A DNA stretch of 64,000 bases from Methanofollis liminatans DSM 4140 (GCF_000275865.1 NZ_CM001555.1:2196967-2260966), one strand, 5' to 3'; shown: positions 1 to 8,052, counted from the first letter of the stretch. The notes: a model not told the origin generated them from the letters alone. Program-made: numbers and translations.

Positions 1-301
1 GCGGCCCGAGGAGCATCTCACCGTAGTCCTGGAGAAAGAAGGAAGCGGCCTGCACATTCAGGCCCGCATAGACGATCGCCGCTGCGATGGCCACGTAAGC
101 GACCGTTCTTCCGGCACCGTAGAGCGCCCCGACCAGGAGGGTGCGGCGACCGGTATCGATCCGGCGGGAGACATAGGCGATGGCGGTGATGTTGGTTGCG
201 AGCGGGCACGGGCTCATCGCCATCATCAGCCCGATAAAAAAAGCGGCGACGACGGGGATGCCGCTCATCCCCATCGCCTGCATAAAACCCATAACGTCCA
301 T
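1..301 (-). CDS. arsG: ArsG-family aromatic arsenical efflux permease (partial, C-terminus off window)
   Basis: The first 100 residues of an integral membrane protein read on the minus strand; the rest lies beyond position 1. The segment has a hydrophobic helix, then S-P-C-P-L-A-T-N-I, a Cys-Pro signature shared with the DsbD/CcdA-like fold used by ArsG transporters, then two more helices. ArsG is reported to export reduced aromatic arsenicals produced with ArsE/ArsF. The ATG at 299-301 lies 8 bases beyond the stop codon of the ArsF-like gene, so the two are co-transcribed. The family call rests on the Cys-Pro motif plus this neighbour; a generic cytochrome c biogenesis-type permease is the alternative. 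Confidence 0.75.
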   Translation of the reverse strand, partial: MDVMGFMQAMGMSGIPVVAAFFIGLMMAMSPCPLATNITAIAYVSRRIDTGRRTLLVGALYGAGRTVAYVAIAAAIVYAGLNVQAASFFLQDYGEMLLGP

Positions 302-309
302 GACGATCC

Positions 310-801
310 TTATTGCCCGAGTTGCTGGTCGATGACGGCCTTCAGGTAGCTCATGAACCGGGTCTGCGACCCGATCAGGTACCAGGGTCCGATCAGTTCT
401 TCGGCATGGAAACCGTTCTCGTCATGGATCCCGATCCAGAGCGACGAGCCCGTCGGACCGTAGCGCTCGACGATCTCACGGTTCTCCGGCACTTCCACAT
501 CGATGTGGCTGAAGACAAGCCGCCCTGATTCGAGGTCCTCTGCATAATAGGTGTTCACCGTCATCTCGGCGAGGTCGCCGAGGATGATGCAGGACGTACA
601 CCGGTTTGAGCCGTAGAAATGGAAGAGCTCGACTTTCTCGACATTCGATCCGGTATAGGCGACCTCGGTCGACTGACCATCCGCCGCCCTCTCTTCCTCT
701 CCCAGGCATCCCGCGGCGATCACCGCCAGCGATACGATGACGAGGAGCAGGGCGAGGACGGCAATCCGGTAATTCTTCATATGTGTTCGTGGTTTCATCA
801 T
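310..801 (-). CDS. arsF: ArsF-family nitrophenyl nitroreductase subunit (thioredoxin-like lipoprotein)
   Basis: A 163-residue protein with an N-terminal hydrophobic segment ending in a lipobox-like A-A-G-C, then a thioredoxin-like domain with a redox C-T-S-C motif in the S-N-R-C-T-S-C context. The domain probably sits outside the membrane. It matches the family annotated as nitrophenyl compound nitroreductase subunit ArsF, which works with ArsG in handling nitro-aromatic arsenicals such as roxarsone. Two adjacent ATGs (799-801 and 796-798) follow a GGGAG ribosome site; the second has the better spacing. The upstream 28-residue ORF ends on this start. The role is family knowledge; the thiol chemistry is inferred from the motif. 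Confidence 0.72.
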   Translation of the reverse strand: MMKPRTHMKNYRIAVLALLLVIVSLAVIAAGCLGEEERAADGQSTEVAYTGSNVEKVELFHFYGSNRCTSCIILGDLAEMTVNTYYAEDLESGRLVFSHIDVEVPENREIVERYGPTGSSLWIGIHDENGFHAEELIGPWYLIGSQTRFMSYLKAVIDQQLGQ

Positions 802-884
802 CCCTTCTCCCTGATTATGGGCGAGCGCACCGGCACGGCGGCGCCCTGGTCTTCGAGAAACAGATGGTCTTTCGCGTTGTTCAT
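798..884 (-). CDS. 28-residue coupled small ORF between DGC and arsF genes
   Basis: Starts with an ATG that overlaps the TGA of the preceding DGC gene (ATGA) and ends in a TGA overlapping the double ATG of the ArsF gene. The product runs from M-N-N-A-K-D-H to I-I-R-E-K-G and has no domain I recognise. Its last codons contain the GGGAG ribosome site of arsF, so translating it could control access to that site. It could therefore be a coupling leader peptide rather than a functional protein. No homologue can be checked here. Confidence 0.4.
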   Translation of the reverse strand: MNNAKDHLFLEDQGAAVPVRSPIIREKG

Positions 885-1231
885 TTCCTGCACTCCCCCA
901 TCGCCGCCCGCACGGCGGCGGCGAGGCATTCGATCTCGGCGTACTGCGGATCGTCCATCCCCCGTTTTTTGATCCCGCATGCGGTGGCGACGACGTGCAG
1001 GTCGGGTTCGACACCGAGCGCCCGCACCTTCTTCATCCCGCAGCAGTCCTCGCACCCGTCCAGAATCAGGATGCGGTCGGCGTGCCTGACGGCGTCCTCC
1101 AGCGCCGCCGCCCGCGCCCCGACGCAGGCCTCGATCTGGCCGCCGCAACGGTGCAGGAGGGCCGTCCCGGTCTGTGCGGTCAGTTTTCCGGTGCTCGAGA
1201 TCCCCGAGCAGGCGACGACGGTGAACGCCAT
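881..1231 (-). CDS. DGC-domain putative zinc-binding protein
   Basis: A 116-residue cytoplasmic protein with the Asp-Gly-Cys signature near residue 58 followed by E-D-C-C, plus further cysteines near 8, 29, 36 and 85. This is the DGC (putative zinc-binding, DUF1847-like) family, often found in arsenic and metal operons. The ATG follows the ArsC stop codon with no gap, and the stop overlaps the next ORF. The cysteines suit a metal- or arsenic-binding role, but no activity is established. A second DGC protein lies at 4798-5259 in the same island. Confidence 0.75.
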   Translation of the reverse strand: MAFTVVACSGISSTGKLTAQTGTALLHRCGGQIEACVGARAAALEDAVRHADRILILDGCEDCCGMKKVRALGVEPDLHVVATACGIKKRGMDDPQYAEIECLAAAVRAAMGECRK

Positions 1232-1639
1232 CTATAACGCCCCGAAGGTCGCATCGATCCAGGCGGCGATCTCGTCCCGGATCCGGCGCACGCCGTCCAT
1301 GACCTCCCCGTCGCTCCCGGTAAGACGCGAGGGGTCGGGGAAACTCCGGTGCACCGTCTCCTTCGCCCAGGGAAAGAGCGGGCAGGTGCCGCCCTCGCAG
1401 ACGGCGACCAGCACGTCCATCTCCTCTCCTGCAAAGGTGGAGATGTGCTTCGAGTGGTGCCCGGAGATGTCGATCCCGATCTCGGCCATCGCACGGACCG
1501 CATACGGGTTCAACCCGCCGGTCTCGGTCCCGGCGGAGTACGCCTCGTAGCGGTCGCCGTAGCGGGCGTTCATGTAGCCCTCGGCCATCTGCGAACGCCC
1601 GGCGTTGTGAGTGCAGACAAAGAGCACGCGTCGTTTCAT
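1232..1639 (-). CDS. arsC: Arsenate reductase ArsC, low-molecular-weight phosphatase type
   Basis: A 135-residue reductase of arsenate to arsenite. It carries the phosphatase P-loop C-T-H-N-A-G-R-S at residues 9-16, the two further redox cysteines C81 and C86 in a C-E-G-G-T-C-P context, and the D-P general acid near residue 102. The three-cysteine arrangement is that of thioredoxin-coupled ArsC enzymes, and a small thioredoxin is encoded at 5261-5500. The start at 1637-1639 follows a GAAGGAT ribosome site; an upstream in-frame extension overlaps the DUF169 gene and is not needed. Its product, arsenite, would be exported by Acr3. Confidence 0.93.
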   Translation of the reverse strand: MKRRVLFVCTHNAGRSQMAEGYMNARYGDRYEAYSAGTETGGLNPYAVRAMAEIGIDISGHHSKHISTFAGEEMDVLVAVCEGGTCPLFPWAKETVHRSFPDPSRLTGSDGEVMDGVRRIRDEIAAWIDATFGAL

Positions 1640-1656
1640 CTGACCAGATCCTTCTT

Positions 1657-2427
1657 TTAGAGTTCGGAGCAGGAGCCCGGCGCGCTCTTCCGCTCTTTTG
1701 CAAGCGCCGCATATGCGTGTTTGCCGCGGGAGTGGGGGAGCGCCCGGCCTGCAAGGTGTTTGAGGTGCGCAACAATCGCCGGCAGTTCTCCGGCCGGGAA
1801 GCCGAGAACCGCCTCTCCCGGCGCCATATCGGTGGCGTCCCGGCATCCGTAGCAGCCAAGCCCGTAGTTGAGGCGCTGCTCGACATACGGGATGATCGTC
1901 GAGTCCACGCAGGTCGCCTGGAGCACCGCCGTCGAACCGCGGACGCGCTCGCCGCCGTGGGCGTGCATGTACGAGAGGGCGATCCACATCAGCTTCTCGG
2001 TCTCGTCCTCGACCACCACGAGATCAGGGATCTCTTCGGCCAGGTCGAGCGGGAAGAGGTCGATCTGCCTGACCGACCCCATCTCAAGGACGGTCATGCC
2101 CTCGAACATCTTCGCCCCGACCGCCTCTTCGGCGGTGATCCCGAACCCGACCAGCCCTTTGCCGGTCCTGAGCGGTTCAGGGAGAGGTTTAAACCCGAAG
2201 GCGCGTGCCGCCGCCGGACAGGCGATCGTCTCGCCGGTGACGACGACGTGCTCGCCGTGCCGCGCCCGCATCAGCGCCTGGCAGTAGCGGTTGCCCTCTG
2301 CCCTGACCGCACCCGGCACGGGAGCGTCGGTCTTCAGCAGCCTGACCCCGACCGGGGAGCCGCGGAGGCCCAGGATCTCTTTCATCGCGAACCCTGCGGA
2401 CCTGATCTCATCGATGGTCTTCATCAT
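1657..2427 (-). CDS. DUF169 domain-containing protein
   Basis: A 256-residue cytoplasmic protein that matches DUF169 along its length, with conserved cysteines in G-N-R-Y-C-Q-A-L near residue 47, T-I-A-C-P-A-A near 70 and G-L-G-C-Y-G-C near 194. The function of the family is unknown; these cysteines suggest a metal or cluster site. It is the first gene of the lower arsenic unit (DUF169-ArsC-DGC-28aa-ArsF-ArsG). The start (ATG at 2425-2427 or 2422-2424) is only 12 bases from a perfect TTCAAA-N4-TTTGAA palindrome, so transcription is probably controlled by the ArsR protein. Confidence 0.8.
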   Translation of the reverse strand: MMKTIDEIRSAGFAMKEILGLRGSPVGVRLLKTDAPVPGAVRAEGNRYCQALMRARHGEHVVVTGETIACPAAARAFGFKPLPEPLRTGKGLVGFGITAEEAVGAKMFEGMTVLEMGSVRQIDLFPLDLAEEIPDLVVVEDETEKLMWIALSYMHAHGGERVRGSTAVLQATCVDSTIIPYVEQRLNYGLGCYGCRDATDMAPGEAVLGFPAGELPAIVAHLKHLAGRALPHSRGKHAYAALAKERKSAPGSCSEL

Positions 2428-2438
2428 ACGTACAGAGA

Positions 2439-2454
2439 TTCAAAAATATTTGAA
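2439..2454. promoter_or_regulatory. Candidate ArsR operator, copy 1
   Basis: Perfect 6-4-6 palindrome TTCAAA-AATA-TTTGAA between the Usp and DUF169 genes. It matches the sites at 8017, 8070 and 8140 around the ArsR gene and indicates an internal regulated promoter for the lower arsenic unit. Confidence 0.7.
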
Positions 2455-2459
2455 ACTGA

Positions 2460-3326
2460 TCATCTGACGACGAGCACATGCGCCCGTGCGCCGTGGACCA
2501 CCGCCCCGGTCACCCCGCCAAGAAGGGACCGAATCGCGCTGTGCCGCCCTTTTGCCCCCATGACAATGAGCGTCGGCTCAAACGTCTCCTCGACCCCCAG
2601 GATCTCGTCGATGGCGTTGCCGGTCACAAGCATCGTGACGACCTGCGGGATCCCGAGGGGTTCGAAGCGCTGTTTCAGGTTGGCAAGGCGTGCGGCGTCC
2701 TTCCGGTTGAACTCAGAGATCTGCTCCTGCGAGGCCGTCCAGAGGCGTCGGGTGTCCTGGACGTGCATGATCACCAGGCGCCCGGGCCGGGCCCCGGCCA
2801 TCCACTCGATGAAGGGGATGCACCGCTCTGCATCCCCGGAGAAGTCGGTCAGGTAGAGGACCCGGCGGAAGATCCGATCGGTCGTGAGGGTGCAGGCGTC
2901 CGGGTCCCCTTCCTTCATCACGGTCAGGCGGAGGATCAGGAGCGGCACCGTCGCATGGGCGAGGACGTTCTCGGTCTGGCTCCCCAGGACCACCCGGGGG
3001 ATCAGGGAGCGCCCGTGCGAGCCCATCACGATGAGGGACGGCGGCGCCGCCTCGGCCCGCTCCAGGATCTCGATCCAGGGGATGCCGGCGACGACCTCGG
3101 CCCCGACATCGGGGACGCCGCAGGTCTCCAGGCGTTTTGTCCACCCGTCCATCACCTCGCGGTCGTGCGCATGAATGCCGGGATCGCCCGCCGTCTCCCT
3201 GATGTTGATCACGTACAGCAGTTCCACCCGCTCCACACCGAGGCGGGCGATCTCCTCCACGGCCGGCGCCATAGCGGCGGCCGCACCGTGGATCTCCAGC
3301 GGGACAAGCATCGAGTCCATCTTCAT
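2460..3326 (-). CDS. Tandem-domain universal stress protein (UspA family)
   Basis: A 288-residue protein of two Usp domains (about 1-135 and 150-288). Each ends in the nucleotide-binding signature: V-M-G-S-H-G-R-S in the first and V-M-G-A-K-G-R-H-S in the second, followed by a G-S/G-G segment and a hydrophobic final strand. Tandem Usp proteins bind ATP or act as stress-induced regulators; the client is unknown. The start overlaps the Acr3 stop as ATGA, so it belongs to the Acr3 operon and may modulate the exporter or respond to arsenic stress. An alternative ATG lies two codons downstream. Confidence 0.85.
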   Translation of the reverse strand: MKMDSMLVPLEIHGAAAAMAPAVEEIARLGVERVELLYVINIRETAGDPGIHAHDREVMDGWTKRLETCGVPDVGAEVVAGIPWIEILERAEAAPPSLIVMGSHGRSLIPRVVLGSQTENVLAHATVPLLILRLTVMKEGDPDACTLTTDRIFRRVLYLTDFSGDAERCIPFIEWMAGARPGRLVIMHVQDTRRLWTASQEQISEFNRKDAARLANLKQRFEPLGIPQVVTMLVTGNAIDEILGVEETFEPTLIVMGAKGRHSAIRSLLGGVTGAVVHGARAHVLVVR

Positions 3327-4402
3327 GTCGGTTCACTCCTGAACATTCCCTGCGTGCGCAGGCAGATTTTTACGAGCATCAGCATCACCGGCACCTCGAT
3401 CAAGACGCCGACGACCGTCGCAAGCGCCGCCCCCGACCCCAGGCCGAAGAGGATCGTCGCCGTTGCGATCGCCACCTCAAAATGGTTCGAGGCGCCGATC
3501 ATCCCGGCCGGGGCGGCGTCCCGGTAGGGGAGGCCGATCCTCGGGGCCAGGACGAAATACCCCAGGGTGAAGATGAGCACCGTCTGGATGAAGAGCGGGA
3601 CGGCGATCCAGAGGATCGTCAGGGGGTTCTCGACGATGACCTCGCCCTTGAAGGTGAAGAGGAGGACCAGGGTGCCGAGAAGGGCGACGATCGAGACCGG
3701 GGTGAGCAGGTTCAAAAACCGCGTCTCAAACCACGCCATCCCTTTCTTTGCGATGATCCACTTCCTGGTGACGTAGCCTGCGACGAGAGGGAGGGCGACG
3801 TACACCGAGACCGAGAGGAGGATCGTCTCCCAGGGGATCGGCATGGCGTTCACGCCGAGGAGGAACCCGCCGAGCGGGGCGTAGAGCACCAGCATCGTGA
3901 GGGAGTTGATCGCCACCATGATCAGGGTGAGGCCGTCGTTGCCCTTTGCCAGGTAGCTCCACATCAACACCATCGCCGTGCACGGGGCGATCCCGAGGAG
4001 GATGCACCCGGCGACGTAGCTCCGCCAGAGTTCGACGGTGCTCCCGTCGGCGAGCACCTCGGTCCCGGGGATGAACCCGACAAAGACGTATCCCAGGAAG
4101 AAGGTGGCGAGGATGTACATCGTGAAGGGCTTGACCGCCCAGTTCACGAAGAGGGTGAGGGCGACGGGTCTCGGGGTCCGGGCCGCCCTGAGCACCTCGG
4201 CGAAGTCGATCTTCACCATGATCGGGTACATCATGAAGAAGAGGGCGATCGCGATCGGGATCGAGACCTGGTAGACCGAAAACGAGTCGAGGGCGACGGC
4301 GACGCCCGGGGCGGCGCGGCCGAGGGCGATCCCGGCGACGATGCAGAGCGCCACCCAGACCGTGAGATATTTCTCGAAGGTGGAGAGACGGCGTTCGGTC
4401 AT
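3323..4402 (-). CDS. acr3: Arsenite efflux transporter Acr3
   Basis: A 359-residue transporter of the bile/arsenite/riboflavin superfamily with about ten hydrophobic helices. It contains the Acr3 signature G-I-A-P-C-T-A-M-V with the essential cysteine, F-V-N-W-A-V-K-P-F, and [11 protein letters not shown]. It exports arsenite formed by ArsC across the cytoplasmic membrane. The ATG at 4400-4402 overlaps the stop of the DUF2703 gene; a longer reading frame upstream is only the overlap with that gene. Length is normal for the family. Confidence 0.94.
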   Translation of the reverse strand: MTERRLSTFEKYLTVWVALCIVAGIALGRAAPGVAVALDSFSVYQVSIPIAIALFFMMYPIMVKIDFAEVLRAARTPRPVALTLFVNWAVKPFTMYILATFFLGYVFVGFIPGTEVLADGSTVELWRSYVAGCILLGIAPCTAMVLMWSYLAKGNDGLTLIMVAINSLTMLVLYAPLGGFLLGVNAMPIPWETILLSVSVYVALPLVAGYVTRKWIIAKKGMAWFETRFLNLLTPVSIVALLGTLVLLFTFKGEVIVENPLTILWIAVPLFIQTVLIFTLGYFVLAPRIGLPYRDAAPAGMIGASNHFEVAIATATILFGLGSGAALATVVGVLIEVPVMLMLVKICLRTQGMFRSEPT

Positions 4403-4785
4403 GGCTCCAGCGCCCGCAGTGCGGCTTTCAGGATCAGGTCGGCGGGGAGGGCCTCGTGGGTCTCGCCCCCGCAGACGATCGCCCGGCACGAGGCATCGGT
4501 CCCGGTGATGCAGGAGCAGGAGGCGCAGGGGGTCATCTCCACCCGCACCTCGTCGAGGAGGTCCTCGATGGGGATGCCGTTGAAGAGGATCGTGTTGGAC
4601 TCGGCGATCCGCTCCGGCGGGAGGACCGTCTCGGTCACCCGCACCCTGATCCGCCGGGCCGAGAGCGCCGGGCGGATGGCGGCGACGACCTCATTGAGGG
4701 TGCGCCCGGTCGCCGCACACCGTTCGCAGGTCGCATCCACGCTCTCACCGATGTGCCGCCATTCCACGAGAAGGGTGCCGGCCAT
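4399..4785 (-). CDS. DUF2703 domain-containing protein
   Basis: A 128-residue cytoplasmic protein with C20-E-R-C23 in the N-terminal half and a cysteine-rich C-terminal half (P-C-A-S-C-S-C and S-C-R-A-I-V-C). It matches DUF2703, a thioredoxin-fold-like family commonly beside Acr3 and other arsenic genes, with no proven reaction. The end overlaps the Acr3 start as ATGA. The cysteines make a thiol-based metalloid-handling role likely, but this is inference from context. Confidence 0.82.
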   Translation of the reverse strand: MAGTLLVEWRHIGESVDATCERCAATGRTLNEVVAAIRPALSARRIRVRVTETVLPPERIAESNTILFNGIPIEDLLDEVRVEMTPCASCSCITGTDASCRAIVCGGETHEALPADLILKAALRALEP

Positions 4786-4797
4786 TTTTCCCCTCCT

Positions 4798-5259
4798 CTA
4801 ACAGCCCCCGCCGCAGCCGCACCCGCAGCCGCCGTTCCCCGGCTTTTTCTCTTCGGGGGCGGGCTTCGCCTCAGTCCGGCCCCGCCCCTCCCAGGCCGCC
4901 GACACGACCGTCTCGATATCGTCGTCGGTGTAGGACCGCGACGGCCCCTTGGCGATGCCGAGGTCGGTGACGACCAGGTGCTGCCCCACGGGAACGCCCT
5001 GCGCCTCTGCGATCTTCTTTGCGCAGAGCATCGGACACCCGTCGAGGACGACGACCTCATCGGCGCTCTTTGCGTTCCTGACCAGTCCTTCGGCGCCGGT
5101 GGCGAGCAGGGCGACGCAGGCGATGCTCCCGAACCCCTCTTCGGTCAGCTGGACGGCGGCGAGGTTCGTGATCTGCCCGGTGTTCGCCTGCCCGGCGCAC
5201 GGGAAGATGACCCGCTTCGCCTCGTTCTGCCCGCAGGTGCAGGTGGGTGTCTCTGCCAC
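4798..5259 (-). CDS. DGC-domain putative zinc-binding protein with Gly-Cys tail
   Basis: A 153-residue protein starting with GTG (5257-5259). It begins T-C-T-C-G, has the DGC signature at about residues 73-75 followed by a cysteine at 79, and ends after a charged linker in G-G-C-G-C-G-C-G-G-G-C. The tail resembles soft-metal-binding Gly-Cys segments and is absent from the DGC paralogue at 881-1231. The start is a few bases from the thioredoxin stop. A role in binding or passing on arsenite is plausible but unproven. Confidence 0.78.
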   Translation of the reverse strand: MAETPTCTCGQNEAKRVIFPCAGQANTGQITNLAAVQLTEEGFGSIACVALLATGAEGLVRNAKSADEVVVLDGCPMLCAKKIAEAQGVPVGQHLVVTDLGIAKGPSRSYTDDDIETVVSAAWEGRGRTEAKPAPEEKKPGNGGCGCGCGGGC

Positions 5260-5260
5260 T

Positions 5261-5500
5261 TCAGTTCGCCCCCTGCAGGATCTCCTTGAGCTCTTTGACG
5301 TCGGCCACCCGGCCCGAGACCAGCAGTTCGCCGTCGACGATCAGTGCCGGGGTCAGCATCACGCCCTTATCCATGATGGCGGTGATATCCTCCACCTTCT
5401 CGATCTCGGCGGAGATACCGAGTTCCGCGACCGCAGATTCGACGTTCTTTGCCAGGCGTTTGCATTTCATGCATCCGGTTCCGAGGATTTCAATCTTCAT
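5261..5500 (-). CDS. Small thioredoxin-family redox-active disulfide protein
   Basis: A 79-residue single-domain thioredoxin-like protein with C10-M-K-C13, the active-site form of the redox-active disulfide protein 2 group (MTH895-like), and cis-proline context V-M-L-T-P-A-L. It could reduce ArsC or the cysteine proteins beside it. The ATG overlaps the stop of the 86-residue gene as ATGA. Start and length agree with the family. Confidence 0.88.
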   Translation of the reverse strand: MKIEILGTGCMKCKRLAKNVESAVAELGISAEIEKVEDITAIMDKGVMLTPALIVDGELLVSGRVADVKELKEILQGAN

Positions 5501-5757
5501 GGTGTCACCTTTTTCTCGTACTCCCTGAGCAGGGCCGTCCGGTAGGCCGCTTCGGCCGCGCGGGGTACGTAGTTGTAGATCGTGATCTGTTTCATCAGTT
5601 CGTCGGCGATGGCGTCGGCGCCGGCGAGGTGCATCTCCCGCACCTCGTCGATGGCGTCGTCGAGCATGGTCAGGCCGACGACGATCCCGCCGACCTCGAT
5701 CTGCCTGATCCGCCGCATCGCCTCGGCGGCGCAGCACGGTTTTGTGCGTTCTGTCAT
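5497..5757 (-). CDS. 86-residue conserved-looking protein with vicinal cysteine pair
   Basis: A small helical protein starting M-T-E-R-T-K-P-C-C, with a vicinal cysteine pair at residues 8-9 and no transmembrane segment. I do not recognise a named family. It lies seven bases after the DUF318 permease start region and is translationally coupled to the thioredoxin gene. Vicinal cysteines bind As(III) well, so an arsenic-binding accessory is possible; this is inference only. Confidence 0.7.
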   Translation of the reverse strand: MTERTKPCCAAEAMRRIRQIEVGGIVVGLTMLDDAIDEVREMHLAGADAIADELMKQITIYNYVPRAAEAAYRTALLREYEKKVTP

Positions 5758-5764
5758 GTATTGT

Positions 5765-6838
5765 TCACCCCAGGATCAGGCCGTACGCGAACCCCGCGAG
5801 GGCCGAGAAGACGATCACGAGCACTGCATAGACGGCGGTCTTCTTCGGCCCCATGATCCGGGAGATCACCAGGAGCGAGGGCAGACTCACGCTCGGTCCC
5901 GAGAGGAGGAGGGCGAGCGCCGGGCCGCCGGCCATCACGCCCGAGGTGTAGCCGAAGGTGGTGCCGATCACCGGCACCTCGAGGAGCGTGGGCATGTACA
6001 GGATCGTCCCGACGATCGAGGCGAGCAGGGTCGACTGGAGGGAGTTCGTCCCGAAGAAGGGGCCGAAGGTCTCGGGCGGGAGGAAGTAGGCGAGCATCCC
6101 GAGGGCGAAGGTGCCGATGAGGAGGATCGGGAAGATCTTCTTCGTGAGGTCCCAGGTCTCCCAGCCCCACTCGGTCACCTCGTCCCGCTCGAAGAAGTAG
6201 ATGAGGAGGTAGGCCGTGCCCAGGGTGAGGGCGTAGATGACCGGGAACTTGATCATCCAGTCGGCCTGGGCGGTGCCGGCGATCAGGATCCCGACGAGCA
6301 TGACGAAGAACGCCGGGACGACCCAGCGGGGGCGCTCCTCCCCGCCGCCGGCGGGCACCTGCGGCATCGCCGCCATCTTCTGCCGCGTCTCGACATCGTG
6401 GGAGCGGAAGAGGGCGGCCATGACAAGACCGATGACGATCGCCAGGATGATTGCAAAGGCCGCCCGCGCAAGCCCCAGGTCGAAGCCGAGGACCTTTGCC
6501 GTATAGACAATCGCCAGGATGTTGATCGCCGGCCCGGCGTACAGGAAGGTCGTCGCCGGCCCGATGCCGCTGCCCCGCTTGAAGAGCCCGGCGAACATCG
6601 GCAGGATCGTGCAGGAGCAGACGGCGAGCACCGTCCCTGAGACCGAGGCGAGGCCGTAGGCGACGCTCTTCTTCGCGTCCGGGCTGAAGTACTTCAGGAT
6701 CGCCTCCTTCTTGATGAACGCCGCAATGGCGCCGGCGATGAAGAACGCCGGGACCAGGCAGGTGACGACGTGCTCGGCGAGGTAGCCGAGCAGGGTCTCC
6801 CAGCCCATGAGGAGCGAGCCAATGAGGATGTCTATCAT
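5765..6838 (-). CDS. DUF318 / ArsP-type permease
   Basis: A 357-residue membrane protein with about eight to ten helices and the C-S-C-T-I-L-P motif in its N-terminal half (C-S-C near residue 75), a hallmark of the DUF318 (UPF0718) permease family that includes ArsP, an exporter of trivalent organoarsenicals. A charged cytoplasmic loop sits near residues 150-175 and a second repeat follows. It begins the group of small thiol proteins upstream of Acr3. The substrate may be methylated or aromatic arsenite, but that is inferred from family and position. Confidence 0.82.
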   Translation of the reverse strand: MIDILIGSLLMGWETLLGYLAEHVVTCLVPAFFIAGAIAAFIKKEAILKYFSPDAKKSVAYGLASVSGTVLAVCSCTILPMFAGLFKRGSGIGPATTFLYAGPAINILAIVYTAKVLGFDLGLARAAFAIILAIVIGLVMAALFRSHDVETRQKMAAMPQVPAGGGEERPRWVVPAFFVMLVGILIAGTAQADWMIKFPVIYALTLGTAYLLIYFFERDEVTEWGWETWDLTKKIFPILLIGTFALGMLAYFLPPETFGPFFGTNSLQSTLLASIVGTILYMPTLLEVPVIGTTFGYTSGVMAGGPALALLLSGPSVSLPSLLVISRIMGPKKTAVYAVLVIVFSALAGFAYGLILG

Positions 6839-6886
6839 GATCTTCTCTCTTGTGCTGTTGGTGAGTGTGGTGTGTTCCGTCTCTTT

Positions 6887-7768
6887 TTATGCCGGGAGCA
6901 TGACGCCGAAGGCGAACCCGGCAAGGACGGCGATCCCGAGCACGGTGACGACGAAGGCCGCCACCAGACGCCGCTCGAAGATCGCCGAGAGCAGGGTGAT
7001 CTCCGGGATGCTCGCCCCGGCGCCGCCGATGATCAGGGCCATCACCGCCCCGGCGCCCATCCCCTTCTGGAGGAGGACGGCGCTGATCGGGATGATCGTC
7101 TCGGCCCTGATATACATTGGTATGCCGATCAGGGCGGCGGCCGGGATGGCGAGGGGGTTGTCAGGCCCGGCGACCGAGATGATGAGGTCGGCCGGGACGA
7201 AACCGTAGATGAAGGCCCCGATGGCGGCGCCGAGGACGAGGTACGGGAAGACCTGGCGGAAGAGCGAGACGGCGAAGTGCAGGGCGGCGGAGAACCGCGG
7301 GCCGTGACGCTCCGCAAAGGTGCCCCCCTCGCACCCGCACGCCGGCGCCGACGCCATCCCCTCGACGGTCACCTCCTTCACGTATCGCGCAAACCCGAGC
7401 CGCCCCAGGAGGGTGGCGAGCACGAGGGCGGCGCAGAAGGTGATGATGGCGTACATCGCCGTCGGCACCGGGCCGATGAGAGCGGCCAGGAGGGAGAGGA
7501 TCACCGGGTTTAAGAGGGGCGAGGCGAGCAGGAAGGCCATGCAGGCGGCGAACGGGATCCCGGCGTTGAGCAGCCCGACCAGGATCGGGATCGTGGAGCA
7601 GGAGCAGAAGGGCGTGAGCGCCCCGAAGAAGCCGCCGAGGACGGTGGAGGCGCCCTCGCCCCGTCCGGCCAGGGTCCGCCTGATCCGCTCCTCAGGGATG
7701 TAGGCCTGGAGCAGACCGACCAGGAAACTGACCCCGACAAAGAGGACGACCAGTTCCCCGGCGATCAC
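6887..7768 (-). CDS. Second DUF318 / ArsP-type permease
   Basis: A 293-residue membrane protein with the motif T-P-F-C-S-C-S-T-I-P near residues 52-61, a loop holding A-C-G-C-E-G, and I-R-A-E-T-I-I-P in the second half. It is related to the permease at 5765-6838 but of a shorter subtype. The only usual start is GTG at 7766-7768; upstream in-frame codons look coding-like (L-L-E-A-G-G-F-F-V) but contain no ATG, GTG or TTG before a stop, so the true start may be unusual. The 48-base gap to the next permease holds a weak TATA-like CATAAAAAG. Confidence 0.8.
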   Translation of the reverse strand: MIAGELVVLFVGVSFLVGLLQAYIPEERIRRTLAGRGEGASTVLGGFFGALTPFCSCSTIPILVGLLNAGIPFAACMAFLLASPLLNPVILSLLAALIGPVPTAMYAIITFCAALVLATLLGRLGFARYVKEVTVEGMASAPACGCEGGTFAERHGPRFSAALHFAVSLFRQVFPYLVLGAAIGAFIYGFVPADLIISVAGPDNPLAIPAAALIGIPMYIRAETIIPISAVLLQKGMGAGAVMALIIGGAGASIPEITLLSAIFERRLVAAFVVTVLGIAVLAGFAFGVMLPA

Positions 7769-7853
7769 GACGAAGAACCCGCCGGCTTCAAGAAGCGTCT
7801 CAGTGAGCGCCGTCGCTCTCCCTCCGTCCCGTTCCCGGACCCATCACCCTCAC

Positions 7854-8006
7854 TTACTCCTTCTCTTCGGCCTTCTTCTCTTTCGGTACGATCTTCACGC
7901 CGCCGCAGCAGCCGCATCCGCAGTCCTGTCCGCCCATCGAGCGCAGGCGGGAGAGGAACCCGCCTTCTCTCTTCACCGTATCTTTTTCAGTCAATTTCAT
8001 CACCAT
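7854..8006 (-). CDS. 50-residue Cys-rich protein heading the arsenic operon
   Basis: A 50-residue peptide: a short basic N-terminal half, then D-C-G-C-G-C-C-G-G (four cysteines in six residues), then a Lys/Glu tail. It is the first gene after a minus-strand TATA box (8053-8061) and an ArsR-like palindrome at 8017-8032. There is no clear ribosome site before the ATG at 8004-8006; GTG or ATG two codons on is possible. The C-G-C-G-C-C motif resembles metallothionein-like or metallochaperone segments and the tail of the DGC protein at 4798. I infer arsenite binding. Confidence 0.65.
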   Translation of the reverse strand: MVMKLTEKDTVKREGGFLSRLRSMGGQDCGCGCCGGVKIVPKEKKAEEKE

Positions 8007-8016
8007 GTGGGAGAGT

Positions 8017-8032
8017 TTCAAATTTGTTTGAA
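8017..8032. promoter_or_regulatory. Candidate ArsR operator, copy 2
   Basis: Perfect palindrome TTCAAA-TTTG-TTTGAA. It covers the expected transcription start of the minus-strand operon, about 25 bases from the TATA box at 8053-8061, which is a position for direct repression. Confidence 0.72.
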
Positions 8033-8052
8033 TCTTCGATTGGCGGCGCAGG

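Noticed and set aside
3482-4801. A 439-codon plus-strand frame opposite Acr3
   Set aside because: Shadow of the Acr3 and DUF2703 genes; no recognisable motif.
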